NCBI GenBank assembly: GCA_021832345.1
Contig: JAKBKY010000011.1
Location: 1-32,199, forward strand
Origin: a bacterium
Lineage (GTDB): Bacteria > Vulcanimicrobiota > Vulcanimicrobiia > Vulcanimicrobiales > Vulcanimicrobiaceae
DNA: 32,199 nt
Reading direction: 5' to 3'
A program made the translations under genes and the position numbers. The notes below the pieces were generated by a model that worked only from the letters and a program-made list of their open reading frames with translations, searched no databases and was not told the origin of the DNA. The stretch's first letter is position 1. Each line of letters starts with the position of its first letter. Of the stretch, positions 15,495 to 23,444 are shown in pieces.

Positions 15495-16903
15495 GGCAGG
15501 TGCTCCAAGGCGGCCAGCTCTTCGGCGAGCGCATCGAGCGCACGCGCAACGCAGACAGGCGACGTCGATCCTTCGGTGCGTTTGGCGGCGACGCTGGCTG
15601 CGGCGTCGAGCGGCGCAGAGAACGCCGGGTTATCGAGCGTCGCGCCGAGTGCCTGCAGGTCGCTTGCATCGAGGGCACGCCGCGCCTCTTCAGCCAGGCA
15701 GACGCGAGCGCCGACCAGGCTATGCGCTTGCCTGGCATCGAGCCCGCTCGCGACCAGCGCTTCAGCGAGATCCGTGGCCACGACGTAGCCGTCGTTTGCG
15801 GCAGCGTTCATCTTCTCCGCAACGAAGGTTACGTCGTCCAAGGCTCGAGCAAAGGCGTCGAGCAAGCTCATCGCACGTTCGATGCAGCCGATTGCAAGGC
15901 GCTTGCACTGCTGCAGATCGCGGTGGTAGGAGAGCGGCAGGCCGATGAGCGTCGTCAGCGCTCCTGTGTAGGCTGCGGTGACCTCATGCGCTCCACCGCG
16001 CACCAGTTCGAAGATGTCGGGATTGCGCTTCTGCGGCATCAGGCTTGAGCCCGTCGAAGAAGCATCGCCGATGCGCACGTAGCCGAATGGTCCGCCGGCC
16101 CAGACGACCAACTCCGCGCAGATGCGCGAGGCCGATGCGCAGGCGCGCACCCAGGCATGCGCGCAATCCAGCAACGCATCGCGCGTGCCGATCGCATCGA
16201 GCGCATTACGCGAGGGCTCTGCAAAGCCGAGCAGGTTCGCCGCTGCGCGTCGGTCGAGCGGTAAGCTCGACCCTGCAAGCGCTGCAGATCCGAGCGGCAT
16301 CGAGTGCATCGCTTCCGCCGCTACGGTCGCAAACGCACGCGCCGCGCGAGCGAAGGGCTCGGCGGCCGCAGCGAGCCAGAACGCAAGTGAGATCGGCTGC
16401 GCCGGCTGCCCATGCGTGGTGCCGGCCAGCAGCGTGCCTGCGGCAAGCTCCTGACGCGCGCGTTCGAGCAGTCGCTGCGCGATCGCCAGGCAGCGGTTCT
16501 TCCCGGCCTGCGCGCGCGCAGCGGCATAGAGGCAGAGCGTGGTCGCAACCTGGTCGTTGCGGCTGCGCCCGGCATGGAGCCGGGCGCCGGCTACCGGCGC
16601 GAGCTCCCGAACGCGTGCGTCGATGGCGCCGTGAATGTCCTCTGCGCCGCCGCTGCGCGCCGCCGCCGCAAAGGAGCCGTCACCGATCTCGCAGACGACG
16701 GCATCGAGCGCCGCACGCAGCGCATCCGCCGTCTGCTCGTCGATGATGCCGCCGCCGGCTAGCGCACAGACGTGCGCCTGCGAACAGCGCGCATCGAACG
16801 CCGCCAGCGGCAGATCGTCTTCAAGCGACGAGCCAAACGCCAGCAGCTCCGGATCGGCGGCACCGCGAAAGCGACCGCCCCACTGCAGGGTCTGCGATGT
16901 CAT
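15491..16903 (-). CDS. argH: argininosuccinate lyase
   Basis: This 470-residue fumarase/aspartase-superfamily enzyme is of normal length. The three conserved blocks are HAGRSRNDQVAT (110-121), TTHGQPAQPISL (162-173) and the superfamily signature GSSLMPQKRNPD (285-296), whose second serine is the catalytic base region. It splits argininosuccinate into arginine and fumarate. A longer in-frame extension to 16957 exists, but ATG 16903 gives the canonical LQWGGRF start and overlaps the argG stop as ATGA. Confidence 0.95.
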   Translation of the reverse strand: MTSQTLQWGGRFRGAADPELLAFGSSLEDDLPLAAFDARCSQAHVCALAGGGIIDEQTADALRAALDAVVCEIGDGSFAAAARSGGAEDIHGAIDARVRELAPVAGARLHAGRSRNDQVATTLCLYAAARAQAGKNRCLAIAQRLLERARQELAAGTLLAGTTHGQPAQPISLAFWLAAAAEPFARAARAFATVAAEAMHSMPLGSAALAGSSLPLDRRAAANLLGFAEPSRNALDAIGTRDALLDCAHAWVRACASASRICAELVVWAGGPFGYVRIGDASSTGSSLMPQKRNPDIFELVRGGAHEVTAAYTGALTTLIGLPLSYHRDLQQCKRLAIGCIERAMSLLDAFARALDDVTFVAEKMNAAANDGYVVATDLAEALVASGLDARQAHSLVGARVCLAEEARRALDASDLQALGATLDNPAFSAPLDAAASVAAKRTEGSTSPVCVARALDALAEELAALEHLP

Positions 16904-18114
16904 TGGGCAGTGCCGATCCCCAGATGCGCCAGCCGGTCGAACGGTAGCCCGTAACACCGAATAAATCCATCGGCAGCATGGTGATCGAAGCGGTCGCCCT
17001 CACCATACGTCGCCAGGTGCTCATCGTAGAGTGCAAACGGCGAGCGCAGGCCGATCACGGTTGCACTGCCCTGATGCAAGCGCATGGCAACGTCGCCCGT
17101 GATGCGCGTAGCAAAGGAGCCGTTGAACGCATCGAGCGCGCTGCGCAGCGGCGAATGCCAGAGCCCGTCGTAGGCAAGCTCTGCATAGCGCCGATCGACG
17201 CCGGCTTTGAAGCGCAGCTCATCGCGCGTGAGGACCAGTCGTTCGAGCGCTTCGTGCGCGAGAAGAAGAAGCGTCGCTGCGGGCGCTTCGTAGAGTTCGC
17301 GTGACTTCACGCCGATCACGCGGTCTTCGATGAGATCGATTCTCCCGATGCCGTGCGAGCCGGCTAGTACGTTGAGCTGTGCGAGCAGGGCGGCGCCGCT
17401 GATGGCTTCAACGCTCGGAACGCCCCGCTCAAAGTGCACGACGATCTCGCTTGGCAGCGTTGGGCGGTTCTGCGGCGCGGCCGTCCAGGCGAAGGCATCC
17501 TCCGGCGGCGCCGCCCACGGATCTTCCAGCACTCCCGCTTCAATCGAGCGGCCCCAGAGATTGGCATCGATCGAGTAGGGCTTGCTAGAACTCTGCGACA
17601 CCGGAATGCCGTGCTCGGCGGCATACGCCATCGCATCGGGGCGTGAGAGCGGCGATTGGCGCAACGGAGCGCGCACTTCGAGAGTCGTATCGAGCGCCCG
17701 GACGGCCAGCTCGATGCGCACCTGGTCGTTCCCCTTGCCGGTGCATCCATGTGCGACCGCGTCAGCCTTCACCGCTCGCGCAGTCTCGACCAAGAGCGCG
17801 GCGATCAAGGGGCGCGAGAGCGCGGCACTGAGCGGATAGACGCCTTCGTAACGGGCGTTGGCGGCAAGTGCGGGCAGCACGTACTCGCTGACAAAGCGCT
17901 GCCGGGCGTCGATCGTATGCGCCTGCCGCGCGCCCAGCGCCAGCGCCTTGGCGCGAACCTGCGCGATCTCGTCGGCGGCACGCGCTCCGATCTGCGCGTC
18001 GCTCTCACCCAAGTCGGCCGTCATCGTGACCACCTCGTGCCCTTCCAGGAGCAAGCGCTTGAGCAAGACCGAGGTGTCGAGGCCGCCGGAGTATGCTAAG
18101 ACGATCGTGCTCAC
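16900..18114 (-). CDS. argG: argininosuccinate synthase
   Basis: This 404-residue protein begins with the ATP-pyrophosphatase loop (VLAYSGGLDTSVLLK, residues 5-19). It continues with a citrulline-binding region (NARYEGVYPLSAALSRPLIA) and HGCTGKGNDQVRIE, both diagnostic for ArgG. It condenses citrulline and aspartate at the cost of ATP. Translation starts at GTG 18114, which overlaps the argR stop as GTGA. Length and motifs are complete. Confidence 0.96.
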   Translation of the reverse strand: MSTIVLAYSGGLDTSVLLKRLLLEGHEVVTMTADLGESDAQIGARAADEIAQVRAKALALGARQAHTIDARQRFVSEYVLPALAANARYEGVYPLSAALSRPLIAALLVETARAVKADAVAHGCTGKGNDQVRIELAVRALDTTLEVRAPLRQSPLSRPDAMAYAAEHGIPVSQSSSKPYSIDANLWGRSIEAGVLEDPWAAPPEDAFAWTAAPQNRPTLPSEIVVHFERGVPSVEAISGAALLAQLNVLAGSHGIGRIDLIEDRVIGVKSRELYEAPAATLLLLAHEALERLVLTRDELRFKAGVDRRYAELAYDGLWHSPLRSALDAFNGSFATRITGDVAMRLHQGSATVIGLRSPFALYDEHLATYGEGDRFDHHAADGFIRCYGLPFDRLAHLGIGTAQ

Positions 18115-18584
18115 GCGGCGCTCGTTCCACGCAGGTCGAGAAAGCGCTGAACGAGCATCGCAGTCTTGGTTGCATCGCGCACGATGACGAGGATGGTATC
18201 GTCTCCGCCGATCGTCCCCATCACTTCGGGCCAGGCCGCTTCGTCGAGCGCACAGGCTACCATCATCGCGCTGCCCGGAGGGGTCTTGAGCACGATGAAG
18301 TTGCCACTGCCTTCGGCCTGAAGCACGAGTTCGGCGACGACGCGATGCAGTCGGCTGACATACTGCGTGGAAGCGCTTGGGACGACATATTTAAAGAGCG
18401 CGTCATCCTCGCTCTCGCCCTTTATCGGCACCTTGACCAAGCCAAGCTCCTTGATATCGCGAGAGACCGTCGCTTGTGTCGCATCGAAACCGGAGGCAGA
18501 GAGTAACGAGACCAACTCGTCCTGCGAGTGGATCGGGCGCGTCGCGACAAGCGTAAGGATCGCGCGCTGGCGGCGCTCTTTCAT
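18111..18584 (-). CDS. argR: arginine repressor ArgR
   Basis: This 157-residue regulator has an N-terminal winged helix (RRQRAILTLVATRPIHSQDE to ATQATVSRDIKELGLVKVP) and a C-terminal arginine-binding hexamerisation domain ending with MGTIGGDDTILVIVRD. ArgR with bound arginine represses biosynthetic promoters at ARG boxes; the palindrome between argF and argB is the obvious local target. The gene sits second in its own operon, so it would be autoregulated. ATG 18584 overlaps the argF stop as ATGA, and GGAAAGGAAC provides a ribosome binding site. Confidence 0.95.
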   Translation of the reverse strand: MKERRQRAILTLVATRPIHSQDELVSLLSASGFDATQATVSRDIKELGLVKVPIKGESEDDALFKYVVPSASTQYVSRLHRVVAELVLQAEGSGNFIVLKTPPGSAMMVACALDEAAWPEVMGTIGGDDTILVIVRDATKTAMLVQRFLDLRGTSAA

Positions 18585-19558
18585 AAGGTGGTTCCTTTCC
18601 CATCGGTCATGAGTGCAAGTAAGAGCGCCTTCTGCGCGTGGAGGCGATTTTCGGCTTGATCGAAGACCAGGCTGCGCGTGCCGTCGATCACCCCGGCTGC
18701 AACCTCTTGCCCGCGATGAGCAGGTAAGCAGTGCATGAAGATCGCGTGCGATGCTGCATAGGTGAACGACGCTTGCGTCACCGCGTAGGGCAGAAGCATC
18801 GCGCTGTTGCGTTCGTGCAGATGCTCGTCGCCCATCGACGTCCACACATCGGTGTAGACGACATCGGCGCCTCGCAGTGCGCGGATCGGATCGGTGAACG
18901 CGCGCGCCTCGCCGCCGCGACCGGCACCCAGCTTCGCCAGATGAGCGAGCATGGCTTGGCTTGGCCGATGGGAGAGCGGTGTCGCAAAGCGCATCGATCC
19001 ACCGAGCATCACCACGGCCTGTGCGAGCGAATGCGCCACGTTGTTGCGCCCATCGCCGAGATAGACGACGCGCAGACCCGCAACCGAACCGAAGCGCTCT
19101 TCGATCGTCAGGATGTCGGCGAGCGCCTGGCAGGGGTGGGCGCGAGCGGAGAGGCCGTTGATCACCGGAATACTCGCTGCGCGTGCGAAGCGTTCGAGCG
19201 GTTCGTGCGCGTGCGTTCGCACGACGATGGCGTCGACGTAGCGGGAGAGCACGCGCGCCGCGTCTTCAGGGCTCTCGCGTGTGCCGACGAGCATCTCGTT
19301 GCCGGCGGCGAAGAGCGCCTCCCCGCCCAGCGTCGTGATGGCGACTTCGAAGGAGACCCGCGTTCGCAGGCTCGGCTTTTCAAAGAGCAGTGCGAGCGTG
19401 CGGCCGCGCAGCAAGGTGCGGGCCGAAGGCGCAACGCCGGCCTTGAGCTCGTGCGCCAGGCGGAGGATCCCGCCCAGCTCGTCCGTGCTCAGGTCGGCCG
19501 GTTCCAGGAAACTTCTGCCCTGCAGCGGGTTGGCAGGGGCTAGCGGCGTGGCATACAT
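18581..19558 (-). CDS. argF: ornithine carbamoyltransferase
   Basis: This is 325 residues from ATG 19558. The carbamoyl-phosphate motif is FEKPSLRTRVSFE (59-71), a known variant of S-T-R-T-R. HPCQALADI (141-149), TDVWTSMGDE and the ornithine/catalytic Cys loop FMHCLPAHRGQEV are all present. It makes citrulline from ornithine and carbamoyl phosphate. A second start, ATG 19579, lies seven codons upstream at the centre of the operator palindrome, 6-8 nt after a -10-like element. If the mRNA is leaderless, that ATG is the true start and adds MCINIHL. It is the first gene of the minus-strand arginine operon. Confidence 0.94.
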   Translation of the reverse strand: MYATPLAPANPLQGRSFLEPADLSTDELGGILRLAHELKAGVAPSARTLLRGRTLALLFEKPSLRTRVSFEVAITTLGGEALFAAGNEMLVGTRESPEDAARVLSRYVDAIVVRTHAHEPLERFARAASIPVINGLSARAHPCQALADILTIEERFGSVAGLRVVYLGDGRNNVAHSLAQAVVMLGGSMRFATPLSHRPSQAMLAHLAKLGAGRGGEARAFTDPIRALRGADVVYTDVWTSMGDEHLHERNSAMLLPYAVTQASFTYAASHAIFMHCLPAHRGQEVAAGVIDGTRSLVFDQAENRLHAQKALLLALMTDGKGTTL

Positions 19559-19562
19559 CAGG

Positions 19563-19595
19563 TGTATATTTATGCACATGTCGCATAAATATGCA
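19563..19595. promoter_or_regulatory. ARG-box-like operator and divergent promoters of argF and argB
   Basis: TGTATATTTATGC (19563-19575) and GCATAAATATGCA (19583-19595) form an inverted repeat of 13-bp arms with one mismatch around a 7-nt spacer. The AT-rich dyad with ATAAATAT cores resembles ArgR operators. The spacer contains ACATGT, which supplies ATG on both strands: + 19578-19580 for argB and - 19579-19577 for argF. -10-like hexamers (TATATT 19565-19570 on +, CATATT 19593-19588 on -) precede them by 7 and 8 nt. No good -35 was found at standard spacing for these hexamers. Confidence 0.7.
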
Positions 19596-20390
19596 AGCCT
19601 GCCTCCTCGGTCGACCCTGGTTCTCAAGTATGGGGGCAGTGCGATGGCCGGCCTCCCCGGGGAGGAGGTGCTCGCCGAGGTCGCGGCGCTGCATGCGCAA
19701 GGGCACGGCGTCCTCCTCGTGCATGGGGGCGGCCCCGAGATCGACAGCGCGCTGGCAGCGGCCGGCCTGGCGAGCGAGCGCATCGACGGCCTGCGCGTTA
19801 CCACCGAAGCGACGCTGGCGGTGACGGAGATGGTGCTCTGCGCAACGATCAATAAGCGCTTGGTCCGGGCGCTTGTCGCAGCCGGAGTGCGCGCCGTCGG
19901 CATCAGCGGAGAAGATGACGGCCTGCTGCGTGCACGGCGTTCGCAGCGTTACGACGGCAAGCTCGGCTTCGTCGGTGAGGGCGTTGCCTGCGAGCCGCGC
20001 TTGCTGCACGCGCTGCTCGCAGCCGGCATCGTGCCGGTGGTCGCGCCGCTGGCGCTGAGCAAGGATGCAACGCACGCGCTCAACGTCAACGCCGATGAAG
20101 CCGCAGGCGCGGTTGCGGGTGCCATGCGTGCTGCAGCGCTGCTCTTCGTCACCGATGTTGCGCGCCTACGCGCCGTCGCCGATGATCCAGCGAGCGCTAT
20201 CGACCGGCTCACCGTTGCGCAGGCGCGCGCGTTCTTGCTTAGCGATGCATGCCGCGACGGCATGCGCCCGAAAGTACGCGCAGCGATCGCCGCGCACGAA
20301 GCCGGCGTGAAGGCTGTCTATCTCTGTGCATCGGGGCCCGAGGCGATTGCGCGCGCGCTCGACGACCAGGATGCAACCGTCCTCGCCTGA
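19578..20390 (+). CDS. argB: acetylglutamate kinase
   Basis: This 270-residue amino-acid kinase has STLVLKYGGSAM (12-23), with the catalytic lysine region, VHGGGPEID (48-56), and HALNVNADEAAGAVAGAM (166-183), with the conserved N-x-NAD-x-A. The second phosphate-binding lysine is in GMRPKVRA (228-235). It phosphorylates N-acetylglutamate. Start options are ATG 19578 or 19572, both inside the operator. A longer open frame upstream only reads through argF antisense. There is no Shine-Dalgarno, consistent with a leaderless transcript. Confidence 0.94.
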   Translation: MSHKYASLPPRSTLVLKYGGSAMAGLPGEEVLAEVAALHAQGHGVLLVHGGGPEIDSALAAAGLASERIDGLRVTTEATLAVTEMVLCATINKRLVRALVAAGVRAVGISGEDDGLLRARRSQRYDGKLGFVGEGVACEPRLLHALLAAGIVPVVAPLALSKDATHALNVNADEAAGAVAGAMRAAALLFVTDVARLRAVADDPASAIDRLTVAQARAFLLSDACRDGMRPKVRAAIAAHEAGVKAVYLCASGPEAIARALDDQDATVLA

Positions 20391-20460
20391 GGGGCAATCG
20401 CAGCTAAGCCGTGCGCCTGCCGGCCGCGTATCGGTTCGATCCGAAGGAAGCTTTCTCGGA

Positions 20461-20580
20461 CTCGAAAGTGAAGCGCTTCATGTCGCCGCTCATGCGCTGG
20501 ATGTAGGCGCGGTACTCGTGACTAACGATCACGCTTTCCGCCACGTGCCGGGCTTGCGTATCGAAGACTGGAGTGCGTGA
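20461..20580 (+). pseudogene. VapC/PIN-domain toxin, C-terminal remnant
   Basis: The last 39 codons before TGA 20580 encode HVAAHALDVGAVLVTNDHAF followed by RHVPGLRIEDWSA. This matches the C-terminal end of VapC/FitB PIN-domain toxins: A-AHAL--GA-LVT-D, with the conserved acidic residue in TND, then F--VPGL-IEDW. The region before 20461 has no PIN start or earlier acidic residues in any frame, and no VapB antitoxin is seen. The 70 bp to argB hold only non-coding sequence. It is therefore a decayed toxin-antitoxin locus. Confidence 0.65.
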
Positions 20581-20606
20581 GCGAACGTATGTCAGGTTTT
20601 CTGCGC

Positions 20607-21305
20607 TTAGCTGAACTGCAGGCTGACGACCGAGATCGCCGCATCCTTCACACCGAGCCGCTTTGCGAGATTCCGAAGCAGCAACATATCGCGGTCCAAC
20701 CGCTGATTGACCTCTTTGAGCGTCTTCCCTTCGACGCTGAGCCCGACGTCTACGCCTTGCGGTTCGCCATGCGCGGCAGCGTTCGAGAGGCCGAAGACCG
20801 AGATCGTACTGCCGTTTGACAGCCTGTAGCGAACGGCGAGCACGACCGGGCCGCGCGCGCCGATCGTAACTACTGCCCGGCCTATTGCGACGCGCTTTAC
20901 CAGAGGCTGCGAGGCTTGAAAACTACTCTGCTGGGCGGAAGAATGACCGCGGAACTCGGTCACTGATCGCGCGTTACCGAGACGGGCATGCAGAAACATC
21001 GCGATAGTCGCCGCTTTCGTGTACGCATCCTTCAATGCTGCAGTGTACACGCCGCTATTCGCCGTCGATGATCCGCTAAGCGACCCTCTCCATACGTTTG
21101 CCCTGAAGTAGCTATGGCGCGGTGCGCTCGTCGACGCGTCCTTACGAAGGTTGCTCATAAAGCGATTGATCCGGCTAGCTGGGAGGCGAACCACGACACT
21201 CTCGTTCGCGCTGGCTCGGCGGACAGGGCGAGAGAACGGGACGGGATGTTGGGCGCAACTCACAATAAGAGGGATGCACGCAATGACTATAAGCAAGCGC
21301 TTCAT
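20607..21305 (-). CDS. putative SIMPL/DUF541-like lipoprotein
   Basis: This 232-residue protein has a short signal sequence MKRLLIVIACIPLIVSC, whose final LIVSC is a lipobox, so it is probably a lipoprotein. The middle has LKDAYTKAATIAMFLHARLG followed by NARSVTE, which resembles the A-x-x-KA-x-x-LA-x-x-LG...V-x-SVSE helix-strand unit of SIMPL (DUF541) proteins. The end has KRLGVKDAAISVVSLQF. The rest is weakly conserved, and the usual N-terminal beta strands are not obvious, so assignment is tentative. It converges on the vapC remnant and diverges from the frameshifted gene at 21584; no gene is seen in 21306-21583. Confidence 0.5.
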   Translation of the reverse strand: MKRLLIVIACIPLIVSCAQHPVPFSRPVRRASANESVVVRLPASRINRFMSNLRKDASTSAPRHSYFRANVWRGSLSGSSTANSGVYTAALKDAYTKAATIAMFLHARLGNARSVTEFRGHSSAQQSSFQASQPLVKRVAIGRAVVTIGARGPVVLAVRYRLSNGSTISVFGLSNAAAHGEPQGVDVGLSVEGKTLKEVNQRLDRDMLLLRNLAKRLGVKDAAISVVSLQFS

Positions 21306-21583
21306 GCCGTGGCCCGTTCGCGATCATGAGGAGCCCCCCTTCGAAGGCCGCCATCCCGCGAGCGTTGTTCGCGGAGATTCTGCGACTGCTCGCCGAACTA
21401 CGCTCGCCTCCGGCTCTCGTGCCGATATGGAGCGTGAAACCGGCCGTGGCGTGTGGGTTCGCCTCTCGCGTCCCAAAAGGGGGCCAAGCCCCGTCATCAC
21501 AGCGCCGGGCCGTGCGACCGGACCGGCATATGGGGAATATCGGATGATTGTGCTAAACGAGTTCATTCGCTAACAACGCCATC

Positions 21584-22634
21584 GTGGTCTGCGCTATCGT
21601 TCTCGCACTGCTGTGTATTATTGCATTTCATCGTCTGCTGCAGGCGCAACGGTTGCCTGGACGCTTATCCATCTCGCTTCGGCGACAATCGGTGGCAATC
21701 GATTTGCGAACGCACGATGGGAAAGCCGTGTTGGTGGCCTTTAGCCTCGGCGATGATTACTCGATCGACCAGCGCAGGCTTCGCTTCATTGCAAGGCGTT
21801 ACGGTGTTGCAGGCGCATCGAAGCGGCGCCTGGCCGCGACGATCGGCGTACCCCGCTTCGTTCCGCCGCGCGGTACACGGGGTGAGCTTTCACGCGCCGC
21901 CGGGGCGCCCGGGGTTCTATCGTGTCGCGTTGCAGGCCGAGCCGGGATTCGCGAGCACGCGCAGCGGCAGCGTCTTGCCCTACGGCGACTGGAGTCGAGC
22001 CGATGCGACCCTGCACTTCAACATGTGGTGGCCGCATGATACGTACGGCGATTCGAGCCTCGCGCGCATGCGTCGTCGCTGGGTTGGCAAGAACATGTAT
22101 GGCTTCGGAGGCATCGCGCTCGGGTGCCAGCCGAAATGGCTCAATATCTACAATGCCGCGACGCCTGTGCGCGTTCGCGCCGTTGTACGCGATCGAGGCC
22201 AAGTCGAGGAGCTTTGGACCGGGACGACCGTTCACTGGGGAAACGACGCCGCGCGACGCTTCTTTGCGATGAGCCCGTTGCGCTTCATCGTCGAGCGCCC
22301 CATCGCGAAGCCGCTGGGCTTCGGGGGATCAACGCAGCGAACGAGCGAGCGGTGTCCCGCCGTCGTCCTTGCCGACTGGCAGGTCAGTGAGATGTTCAGT
22401 AGCGTGCCGCCGCCGAAATCGATCAGCGTTCAGAACATCGGTACGCCGTTGCGGATCGGCATGTCGCGCGCTGACGTCGTGTGGCTCAACGGGTTTCCAA
22501 ATGAGTTCGGCGATCGCGTCGCACTGCTGAGCCAACGTGTTTGGGCGTACGACGATGGGCCTGGTGATGCATACCATGTGACGTTTCGAAACGGTCGAGT
22601 TGCCGCGTTCACGAAACCTGTGGGGCTACCGTAG
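21584..22634 (+). pseudogene. membrane-anchored protein with BamE/SmpA-like end, frameshifted
   Basis: From GTG 21584 the first frame encodes a hydrophobic anchor (VCAIVLALLCIIAFHRLLQ) and a basic region up to ATIGVP (about residue 90). It then loses coherence, and the next frame continues with VHGVSFHAPPGRPGFYRVAL to a stop at 22634. Dropping one C from the CCCC run at 21851-21854 joins the frames as ATIGVPASFRRAVHGVSF, giving one protein of about 349 residues. The final 60 residues (GTPLRIGMSRADVVWLNGFP to FRNGRVAAF) resemble the SmpA/OmlA (BamE) fold: G-M-S--V----G-P...Y-V-F-nGrV. The break may be a real frameshift or a homopolymer error. The function is unknown. Confidence 0.6.
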
Positions 22635-22745
22635 CCGATGCGATATCCGACCGCGAGAACGCGGAGGCCTTCCAGCAACGTCATCTTCGCAACGGCGCAG
22701 AGCGCGATAAAGGTCGCGCGCTGCCGCAAGCGCGAAGAGGAGCGC

Positions 22746-23444
22746 ATGCTGATTGTTGAAGCGCTTACCAAGCGCTTCCAAGATACCTATGCCGTCGATG
22801 ACCTGTCATTCGAGGCGCGCCCGGGTGAGATCGTTGCACTGCTCGGGCCCAACGGCGCCGGGAAGAGCACGACACTGCTCTGCATGTCCGGGCTGATACG
22901 GCCCGATTCCGGCAGCTTTTCGTGGAACGGAGCGCTCCTGGGAGCCCGGCGCGCACGGACCCTTGCGCTGATCCCCGAGACGCCCGTCCTCTACGAGGCC
23001 CTGACCGTCTGGGAGCATCTTGTCTTCACGACCCAAAGCTGTAACGTGGCTGCCGGCTGGCAGCAATGCGCCGAGGTTCTCCTCGAACGCTTTGCTTTGG
23101 TCGACTATCGAGACAAGCTTGGCGGCGAGCTCTCCAAAGGCATGAAGCAGAAGACCTTGATCGTCGCGACACTCTTGGTGGATGCGCCGGTTCTCCTCGT
23201 CGACGAACCAATGATTGGGCTCGACCCCGCTGCACAGCGGGAGCTACGCGAAGAGCTCCTGCGGCTTCGCAGTGACGGAAAAGTGGTGATCGTGAGCACA
23301 CATATGCTCGACATCGCCGAATCTATCGGCGACCGTGCATTGATCCTAAAGCGCGGGCGTTGCGTGTTCTGTGGTTCTCTTCGCGACCTCCCCGCGCACG
23401 GTGCAGAGAGTCTTGAGGGCGCGTTTCTTCGTGTGACCGCATGA
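22746..23444 (+). CDS. ABC transporter ATP-binding protein
   Basis: This 232-residue nucleotide-binding subunit starts at ATG 22746 behind GAAGAGGAG. It has Walker A GPNGAGKST (34-42), the signature region GGELSKGMKQK, Walker B VLLVDEP with MIGLD, and the H-loop STHML. The layout fits DrrA/EcsA-like ATPases of ABC-2-type exporters. The stop overlaps the start of the following permease as ATGA, so the two subunits are made together. The substrate cannot be told. An open frame extends upstream to 22638, but it lacks a ribosome binding site. Confidence 0.92.
   Translation: MLIVEALTKRFQDTYAVDDLSFEARPGEIVALLGPNGAGKSTTLLCMSGLIRPDSGSFSWNGALLGARRARTLALIPETPVLYEALTVWEHLVFTTQSCNVAAGWQQCAEVLLERFALVDYRDKLGGELSKGMKQKTLIVATLLVDAPVLLVDEPMIGLDPAAQRELREELLRLRSDGKVVIVSTHMLDIAESIGDRALILKRGRCVFCGSLRDLPAHGAESLEGAFLRVTA

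Noticed and set aside
14547-15788. 413-residue open frame antisense to argC and argH
   Set aside because: The composition (His/Arg/Asp-rich, no domain) is that of an antisense shadow in GC-rich DNA over two well-supported genes.
20428-20441. GGTTCGATCC, resembling a tRNA T-loop
   Set aside because: No matching acceptor, D or anticodon stems could be drawn from the upstream 60 bases.
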